Assembly (NCBI GenBank): GCA_032622095.1
Contig: CP136064.1
Span: forward strand, 262,303,863-262,367,862
Direction: 5' to 3'
DNA from: Siphonodentalium dalli
Taxonomy: Eukaryota > Mollusca > Scaphopoda > Gadilida > Siphonodentaliidae
DNA length: 64,000 nt
The notes under the pieces are model-generated. The model did not search any database. It was not told the DNA's origin and saw nothing but the letters and a program-made list of their open reading frames with translations. This document shows positions 56,520 through 64,000 of this stretch, in pieces. The position numbers and the translations under genes were made by a program. Numbering within the stretch: the first letter of the stretch is position 1; every line of letters begins with the position of its first letter.

Positions 56520-58688
56520 CTAGTCACTCTTGTGAGTTAATTGGGCAGTTTATAATTTTGTGAAACTTAAGTATCTGTCTTTTGAAATTCACAACACTGT
56601 CGTGCATGTCAAGTGTAACCCCACTGCCTGCATTGACTCAGCCTGTTGCTGTTTGAATTTGGTCTGTCTCACTGATTACTGAAAATTGCTGCTGTCTTAC
56701 AGAGATGATTAGTCCCAGTTATTTTTCGGAGATTATAACATCTTTTCCCTTTCATATACAAACATAGTCCAGACAGTGCTAACAATATTCCAGGTTATTA
56801 AGAAGCAAGTTATGTCCAAATTCACCAAAACAAATATGTTGATAAATTTCCGAGCACATTCACTTCCGCGTTTTCTTAAATACATCCATATCTACAATGT
56901 ACCTAATTGGGCACACGCTATAGCATGTAAGCCGAGGGCGAGGGCGATTCCAATATAAAATGTGTAAGCCTGCTATTAGTTTGTGTCTTCTCCATTTTTA
57001 TTCAATCGCCTGAAGTGGCCGGACGCCGGCATGTTTTCGTGGAATTATATCGTGCATCACGTGGTGCAATCACGTTGGTCACCATTAGGCTTCGAAATCG
57101 ACTAGAACCTAATGCTCGTAGGTATTACATCAATATATAGAACTTAATGCTTTTCGGTACCTATTGATTTGAAACTAAAAGACGTATAGGTACTCTAAAG
57201 TACATATACGGATTGTTATATCTATGAGTTAATATCAGGTACCGACGCGTTCAAAAATATCTCCTTAACTGTGTATCCATCGATTCAACGAACACAAGTG
57301 TTATCAGAGCCCCCGCCATCTTGTCTTCAAACTAAGTATAATAAGCAGGCTGACATGTTCAGTTAGACTATCACAGTTACAAGTATCCGGAAACGACATG
57401 AAATGGTTATTGACGACATGTCGACTCATGCGCTGAAATGTTATCTTTCAAAACATCTCTGTTGTATGGTAAATCGAGTTAGAAATGTCCCATCACGTAT
57501 CCAATTGATGCTGTTAAGAACAAATGTGCAGTTACTGTTTTAAAACATTGTCATGTTCGTGGGTAACTTAAATGGACACAAGGTACACACATTGGGTAAA
57601 TGTGACAAAAATATGTAAGTCTGTAAAACATTACCACCACGAAGAACATGGATAAACAGATAGTTCCCCAATAATTAAAGGCCCATTTAATTTTCGAATC
57701 ACCAAATTACATTATTTACAACTTATTCCATAGTATACTATTTGATAGAGGAAGGTCCAAAACATTGCATTATCAACTTATCCGGTCGACCAAACTGTGA
57801 TCATGCTATTGCTGTCAAGGGACAGACGTCTGTTCTGTTCTTGCTTTCGATCTGGTCGGTACTGCCAGTACATTATTCTCAATGGAAGAGGAATAACTCT
57901 ATCTTTTAGTCGTTAAAATTATGATGCATTCTGGGGTAAATAACGGAGGAAACATTGGGTGTATCTGAGAATCTCTATCACTTGGTGGACACGCCTATGC
58001 AATAGATATTCCATATTTGATGGTATATACTAGGGAATACGTTGTGTATAATGTGATCCGGGCGTTCGAAAATTAAGTGTCTATAAGTTTCATGTGTTGA
58101 AATCATTGTTATGTAACAAACCATTTTGATTTGTCAACAAACATCGCTAAACGTGTATTAAGTAAAAATATTTTAGTTCGAATATAACTTTCAGAATATT
58201 GTTCAATACTTTGACATTTCTAGTGTTAACCGCCAAGTTTGGAATAAACTTTGGTATCTTACCGGACTAATGGGCTTTTATCGGTAATTCCACGGTAACA
58301 GTGGTGTTGATGTCATCTTCTACCATTTTATTATTCGGTGATTGGTTTATTGTTGTATAATAAACCACAATAGAGATGTGAGTATAATTATTAACTAACT
58401 GCTTTCCTGTCGATACCAAACGTCGTTCAAATCACGAATGTCTAATCAAGACTCAATCAAGGTTGTAGAAAATGTTACTATATCAGGGATAACATTTGGC
58501 AAATTCTAAAAGAATTTGGCAAACAATATTTTCATTTGGCAAATTATTTGGCATAAGTAAATGTCGGTCCACCGCAGATCTTGAACAGTAGTGGTAAAGC
58601 AAATCTACTTGTTCATGTACTTGCTGGTGATGGCTGATTTACATACTTGTATGTTATTTCGCATGAACCCACATCGCACGCATTGAGT
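56520..58688. other. non-coding, one repeat shared with 60.8k
   Basis: 57308-57425 (CCGCCATCTTGTCTTCAAA, AGTTACAAGTATCCGGAAA, GTTATTGACGACA) resembles 60823-60940 (CTGCCATCTTATCTTCAAAT, AGTTACAAGTGATATCCGGA, GATTATTACGACA) in the same orientation. No exon or domain seen otherwise. Confidence 0.45.
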
Positions 58689-58689
58689 C

Positions 58690-60100
58690 CTTCTAAGGGT
58701 CTATTCTCATTGCACACGCGCGTGCGATTAATCATAGCGTGTTTTAAGGTTGAGCGGCTCTATATGTGTGTTCGATGGCATTCCTTCCTCCCACTGCTAA
58801 GAGTTCCCCCAATACGGGTGGGGGGTCTGACGAACACAGGTCTAGGGTAGGTTGGAGGATGATAAAGTACTTTCGGTTGGGGTGACCACATACAGGCCTA
58901 TATATGCTGACACATAACTTTAATTTTCTTCAGTTAGATTTACTCAGGTATAAGTTGAGTATAACGAGCCATGCCATCAAAATGGCACAAGTTTTGAGGA
59001 CACAAGTATATCTAGCTAATTATAATTAGAAATAGAGGGTTCAATTCCATGTAGTTGGGCATAAATATGCTTATTTTATTCCAGCTTGAAACGTATATAA
59101 CACTATATAGTACGATCACAACCCAGATTACAGGAGTTTTATGTATATAATTGTTATTATCACTCAAGAATATCAAAAGTGTACGATTCAAGTGGTTGAA
59201 TTAGATCTTTCAACATTTTACCTTATAGTTAGCTAGGTCTGACAAAAATTGTCTTTCTGAATAAAGCTCATTTAAAACATTTGTACTCAAACATATGATA
59301 TCCAGTAACAAATATGGGGAAAGAGGGGATGAGACCCCAATGTGTTGGGAGAAAAACAAATAGATTTGCATGTATGGAGAATGGTAGACCCATGGTTGGG
59401 AGGGATTTTTATGTTCAACCCTGTGTATGAACGTTTTATTTCAGACCCCCCTCCCCCATCATCGAGTGCTCATTTGTAGAGCCGCTGGCAACAGCGACAA
59501 CGCGGTACTATAATTGACGAACCACCATTCAAATAGAATAAGTGATGGGCCTCGGAATTCGACCTTAAGAGTCACACACGCATCGTTTCAGGTCGAATTC
59601 TGTCGCCAGGACGCTGTTCGCATGCATGAGCGATTGATTTCAATTTGATCGCCATTGGCGGCTTATCATCAGTGATCGCACATGCTAAACGGCACATCAC
59701 TATGAATCTATATATTCACGATCTTGGGTACAGTGTTGCGCGAGACTGACAGGTAATATAATTCGACTGAATTCTACAAAAATCACCACTGATGCTAGCT
59801 ATACGTTGGAAACTTCTTTTCAAGCCATTTCCTTTCCGTACTTCATTTATTATTTTATCGCCCATCAGTTATGAGAATGACTGTACCCGGATAGTATATG
59901 TGACCGAGTGAACCATGCCATTCTCTGTAACGGCTATCTCGATGACGAGGTTGATTGCATAAGATGATTGGTCACGAATAGGACGTGGTTGTTTGAGGAA
60001 GGTAATTGATCACGAATCGCTCTGTGTTATGTTAACACGCACCTTAAAAAACGCTGCGATTAATCGCACGCGCGTGTGCAATGAGAATAGACCCTTAAAG
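58690..60100. mobile_element. 1.4-kb element with ~55-bp TIR (GCACACGCGCGTGCGATTAATC)
   Basis: TAAGGGTCTATTCTCATTGC, ACACGCGCGTGCGATTAATC, AGCGTGTTTTAAGG at 58697-58750 is mirrored at 60040-60095 (CCTTAAAAAACGCT, GATTAATCGCACGCGCGTGT, GCAATGAGAATAGACCCTTA). The palindromic CACGCGCGTG core is kept in both ends. A TCTAATCGCACGGACGTCCA + ..ATAGACCCTAAA partial copy follows at 60109-60148. No transposase is recognised inside, only short open frames. Confidence 0.78.
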
Positions 60101-60149
60101 TCGCCGGGTCTAATCGCACGGACGTCCACAGATGAAATAGACCCTAAAT

Positions 60150-60755
60150 CAGGGCGACACCAGCATCGAGACATTATAGCAGGACCAGCTGACTATATGC
60201 ATGGTACCGACGGGGAGCCGATTATAGGCTTGATACCGATCGTGGTCATCTGACTATAGGCTTTATATGGGCAGGGGTGGGCAGCTGACTATATGATTGG
60301 TTCTGGTGGGTGCATCTGAATATAGCCTTGGTACCGACCAGATGGGGTCAGCTTCTTGGTACTGGTGGAAGCTTGGTTTGCAGTTGACTATATGCTTCGT
60401 ACCGGCGAGGGATCAATTTACTGTAGCATTGGTACAGCCGCGGGTGTGGCAGCTGACTATAGGCTTGGTGCCGGCGAGGGTCAATTGACTACATGCTTGG
60501 TACCGGCGCGGCCATCTGACATTACGGTTGGTACCATTGGGCCAGCTGGCGATAGGCTTGATACCGGCGAGGGTTCAACAGACTGTACGCTGGGTACCGG
60601 CTGTGGTGTGCAGCTGACTATAATGTTGGTATTGGTGGGGGAGCTGACTATATGCTTGATACTGGTGGGGGCAAGTGACTATAGGCTTGGTACCGAATTG
60701 AGTAGGGGTCAGCTGATTATTGGGTTGGTACCGGTGCGGGGGGGGGGGGTCGTTA
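60150..60755 (+). repeat. ~45-bp minisatellite (CAGCTGACTATA-GGCTTGGTACCGGCG)
   Basis: About 13 imperfect units of CAGCTGACTATA(T/G)GCTTGGTACC(G/T), with unit length varying from 40 to 50 bp. Units near 60440-60500 and 60595-60690 are the most regular. It produces a 150-codon open frame (60356-60808) rich in Gly/Val/Leu. That frame is repetitive and has no signal or domain, so it is not a gene. Confidence 0.88.
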
Positions 60756-61392
60756 CCTGTGTCTGCGTATATCCACACTCCGCACAAGATCGAATTAGCG
60801 AACAATAATGTAATAATAGTCCCTGCCATCTTATCTTCAAATCAATTGTAATACAAGTAAGCGTGTACGTTCAGACAGTCCATTAGAGTTACAAGTGATA
60901 TCCGGAAATGGATATCATGTGATTATTACGACACTGGCCAATGATACCGAAGGATCGACATATGTGGTTTAATTATGTTAATATGAGATGGTTTTACCAG
61001 GAAGAAATGTGCAGAGAAGCGACTTTCCCACGCAATAGATACATTTAACCGCATAGCATATCTTATAGTATCGAAGTAGTTAATTCTATACTTGACCTGC
61101 ATTCATATAAACTCAGCTCTCTTTAGCGTGACTATATATGCACAAATGCATGGGCCGGATGAAATCAATGTTTATTATATCTGGATATTATATAGTGTGG
61201 TATAAGTCACTAAATTTGACACCGTTCATATAATGAACTACATGTATACTGATAAGAATAATGAATAGCTTATGTAAATGTTTCGGACAGTCCAAACATA
61301 TTTTCAGCTGGTGAGAACATAGTGCTTTCATACTTCTTGCCACTCTCAATTAGGTGATACAGTTCTATTTGCAGTGATTATTTTCTACTTAA

Positions 61393-61851
61393 CCCTTTAC
61401 CCAACAAAACGGCCAAAAACGCCCAAATAAAGCTTCAACAGCCTAAAATATCTTCGGTCTTTCTCAATAACACCATACAAATATGGATATCATTGGAACC
61501 GGTTCATTGACCACATTGTAATGGTTACAGTTATGCCCTGTACCAATGCATTCTCTTATATATAAGAGAATGCATTGGCCTAAAAAAAATCTTTTTTAAA
61601 CACTTTTTACCAATTTTTTCTTACATTCTTTAACAATTTTATAATTTTTTCTTACATTTTTTAACAATTTTTAGAATATTTTTCTACATTCTTTGACAAT
61701 TTTTAGAATATTTTTCTACATTCTTTGACAATTTTATCATTTTTAATAAGTGTTAAGCCAATGCATTCTCTTATATATGCGATGCGACCTATGGTCGACT
61801 CGCATATATAAGAGAATGCATTGGCACAGGGCCGTTCTGTTGGGTAAAGGG
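61393..61851. mobile_element. piggyBac-like MITE flanked by TTAA
   Basis: CCCTTTACCCAACAAAACGG + CC at the left and GGCCGTTCTGTTGGGTAAAG + GG at the right form a 22-bp TIR with one mismatch. TTAA lies directly outside both ends (61389-61392 and 61852-61855), the target duplication of piggyBac transposons, whose ends begin CCC. Inside, a perfect 38-40-bp palindrome (CCAATGCATTCTCTTATATA, TAAGAGAATGCATTGG) lies at about 61542-61581. It recurs, with a 20-bp loop, at 61754-61825. Between them ~40-bp units of TTTTTCTTACATTCTTTAAC + AATTTTTA repeat (61610-61740). 459 bp, non-coding. Confidence 0.9.
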
Positions 61852-61855
61852 TTAA

Positions 61856-62814
61856 CGATGCTGTTGTCGTGTCATGCCCAGTGGTGGGCTCGATGATTGC
61901 ATGAAAAGCTTCTCGAACTCGTAATCGTAACTACGGATCTGACAACAGGACACTTGATAGAACGAACACATATTCTAATGACGTCGTACCTTATTCTGCT
62001 ACTCTGTGGAGTTTAATGTTTTCAATGCATATTTTCCTAAACCTATTTCCTTTACCAAAGGTCATTAATAACATTAATTCTAACTATAATTAAAGTTCAT
62101 TCTTCGCACCGTAGACACGCCACTACCTTACAAAATATTGTATCAACATTTACCTCATTTCATGCCACACACTTCATTTAAAATATCCATCAATCGGTCA
62201 TAATTATCTATACTTCAATCTAAAGTCGTATTATCATATATTTATAACATGTCGCTCCGTAAATCACATTATTTCGGTCATTATTCAACAACATTCGCGC
62301 TCGCATTTTCAATCATTTTTTCCAAAGTCTTTTATTATGTTCATTACGCCGAACATCCTGTTTGCTTTTGCACGCGGTTGGTTAGGCGCCGCATCAACGG
62401 TATCTATGCACCGGGTTTGGATTTCGGGTTGGTATTTTAGGGGGTTGGTTTTCTGGTTAGTTTTTTGGGTTGGTTTTGTGAAGTATCATTAGAACAATAA
62501 ATGAGCAACAATAATGAAAGTGTAAATGACAATGTATCTAAACTTGTCATACATTACAGTCAATGGATCAATAAGGAATGTGCAAAGTTTAATGTTTACG
62601 TAATACCATAGGTCAACTCTAAGAGTCATATGCAGTTTAGGATCAATTGAATGAAAACATTTGGCTGTTGTACATAACTATTTAGTAATATAGAGTGAAG
62701 TCCAATATAGCTGTCTGCAGCCATGTTTTATATAATATCGCACTTGAGCTAAAATCAGATAAATGAGGTATTGATATATAGTTAACAAATATCCATATAC
62801 CAAACATGAATGGT
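61856..62814. other. non-coding, nothing firm
   Basis: AT-rich. The open frame at 62249-62440 has no recognisable domain. GGTTGGTTTT-type motifs cluster at 62440-62475. Confidence 0.4.
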
Positions 62815-63310
62815 ATTAGTCTTCATATGTTCAAGTTATTGTCATTACAAGTCATTAAATTGCTAAAAGAAAATAAACAAACAATAAAAGGCTTAACTCA
62901 GGTAAAAATAATCATAAAAACTTGTTTTCGAAGTTGATTGATATATTGTTGTGATTTATTTATATACCATTCTTGATGCTTTTGCGAGTTATCATACCAA
63001 CGGTCATAAGATTGTTAAAATTGGATAAACGAAGGCACACAAGTAAAAGATATTGCACAAAGCTGGTTTTTGAACTCGATCAACATATTGTTGATCACAA
63101 TACTTACAACAAATACTTATGCAATTAGTTGACGTGTGTTAAAGTTACCACGCTAACGGTAATGAAATTGCTAAAAAATATATACAAAACAATAGCCTTA
63201 ACTCAGGTAAAACAAAAACCTGGTTTTCGATCTTTATTTATATGTTGTTGTGAAAGATCCATAGATCTAATATGAATAAAATTGGTTGCCATTTGTTCAA
63301 GTTATCAATT
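62815..63310 (+). repeat. degenerate ~180-bp tandem repeat, about 2.5 units
   Basis: Units share GTTCAAGTTAT, (A/C)CGGT(A/C)AT..(A/G)ATTG(C/T)TAAAA, ACAATA(A/G)(A/C)..TTAACTCAGGTAAAA, CTTG/CTGGTTTTCGA and ATATTGTTGTGA. Recognisable starts near 62830, 62990 and 63140. Non-coding. Confidence 0.65.
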
Positions 63311-63321
63311 AAATTGAATTA

Positions 63322-64000
63322 ATGACCAAACAATGCATATTTTTAGTTAGGGCAGGTGTTGGGGTAAGGCAGGGGAATCTTGGCTTACTTTATTTTATTC
63401 ACTCTATATGTGGCTTAATACGGCTAAAGAACTGTCCGAGATGTGGTTCTAAACAAATATCAAATGACCTGGTCCATAAATGTTTTATAAAAGGTAGGGC
63501 AGGTCTTGGCTCCGAAATCTGTGAATTAAGTTTGGTCACAATTGACCGAGATATGTAATAGTGACCATTGTCAGAAATTAATGACCAGAAATGCATATAT
63601 TGAGGTAGGGCAGATGAGGGCAAGGCAGGCGAAACATCTATTTGATTTTAGTTAATCTATATGTGGCTCAACACTGCGAAAGAAGGTGTGAGATGTGGTT
63701 TTAGACGAATATCAAATAACTGGGTCCATACATTATGTTATGTTATTGCCATGGCCCTTAATGTAAAAGGTAGGGCATATCCCAGCTACAAAATCTGTGA
63801 ACAGTCTCCAACCAAACCCCTGTTTTGATTTCATTCATTTTTAGCTCATCATATTGAACTAAGTTTGGCCATAATTGACCCAGATCTCAGAAATTGATGA
63901 CCAAAAATGCATATTTTTAGGTAGGGCAGGTGACGGTAAGGTCAGGGAAACTTGTCCTATTTCACTTAATTACTCTATATGTTGGCTCAATACTGGTAAA
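63322..64000 (+). repeat. ~260-320-bp tandem repeat running off the right edge
   Basis: TGACCAAACAATGCATATTT + TTAG(T/G)TAGGGCAGG starts units at 63322, 63580 and 63898. Each continues AGGCAGG(G/C)GAA(A/T)C, TTTATT(C/T)ACTCTATATGTGGCT, GAGATGTGGTT, AAATA(T/C)CAAAT(G/A)AC(C/T)(T/G)GGTCCATA and AAAAGGTAGGGC. The ORFs on both strands are by-products. Confidence 0.8.

Noticed and set aside
60356-60808. 150-codon plus-strand frame
   Set aside because: It lies entirely within the ~45-bp minisatellite and has no non-repetitive content.

Overview
The window is nuclear DNA of an animal, most likely a marine invertebrate. It is AT-rich with no dense gene packing. Short exons with consensus GT/AG borders sit 1 to 18 kb apart, and the space between them is filled by many transposon families and satellites. 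The exons encode C-type lectin (CTLD) and WSC carbohydrate-binding modules with phase-1 module borders, as expected of an exon-shuffled, cysteine-rich extracellular or membrane gene. No vertebrate-, insect- or plant-specific hallmark was seen, and the species cannot be named from the sequence alone.

Main host gene (minus strand, 42.04 kb down to 1.03 kb and off the left edge). Candidate exons in transcript order are: 42040-41855 (CTLD first half), 40938-40808 (WSC-1 first half), 40276-40139 (cysteine-rich, CTLD second-half-like), 22497-22383 (WSC-1 second half), 15245-15124 (WSC-2 first half), 11777-11642 (WSC-2 second half), 6573-6404 (Cys-rich, WSC-like) and 1251-1031 (another CTLD first half). 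Splice phases agree for 41.9k > 40.8k > 22.4k > 15.1k > 11.7k > 6.4k. The 40.1k exon fits only if both WSC-1 exons are skipped. The junction from 6.4k to 1.0k needs at least one exon I could not find.

Transposons with structural proof. Two Helitron-like elements lie head to tail (17934-19255 and 19256-20591), with a solo relative at 12852-13377. A hAT element carrying a BED finger (50197-51773) has an exact 8-bp target duplication. An element with TIRs and a TATTAT duplication lies at 29988-30929. A piggyBac-like MITE flanked by TTAA lies at 61393-61851. A Foldback-like element (7902-9271) has arms built from about 15-bp repeats. Several snapback or long-TIR MITEs lie at 5.1k, 5.7-6.4k, 9.7-10.6k, 24.2-26.3k, 27.8-28.4k, 35.0-35.5k, 38.9k and 58.7-60.1k. 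Five broken LINE reverse-transcriptase fragments lie at 2.7-3.7k (-), 15.7-16.0k (-), 17.4-17.9k (+), 44.3-44.9k (-) and 55.0-56.5k (+).

The second gene-like unit is at 46448-47338 (+). It has two exons and encodes an intact 223-residue reading frame: a FLYWCH zinc finger followed by a MULE-transposase remnant read out of its original frame, with a polyadenylation signal 50 bp after the stop.

Tandem arrays: a 61-bp array at 11343-11647 that amplifies a splice donor, a roughly 160-bp satellite with a 441-bp higher-order unit (31.6-34.4k), a (CAT)n tract (43.5-44.2k), a degenerate array at 47.8-49.0k, a minisatellite at 60.15-60.75k, and two arrays running off the right edge (62.8-64.0k).
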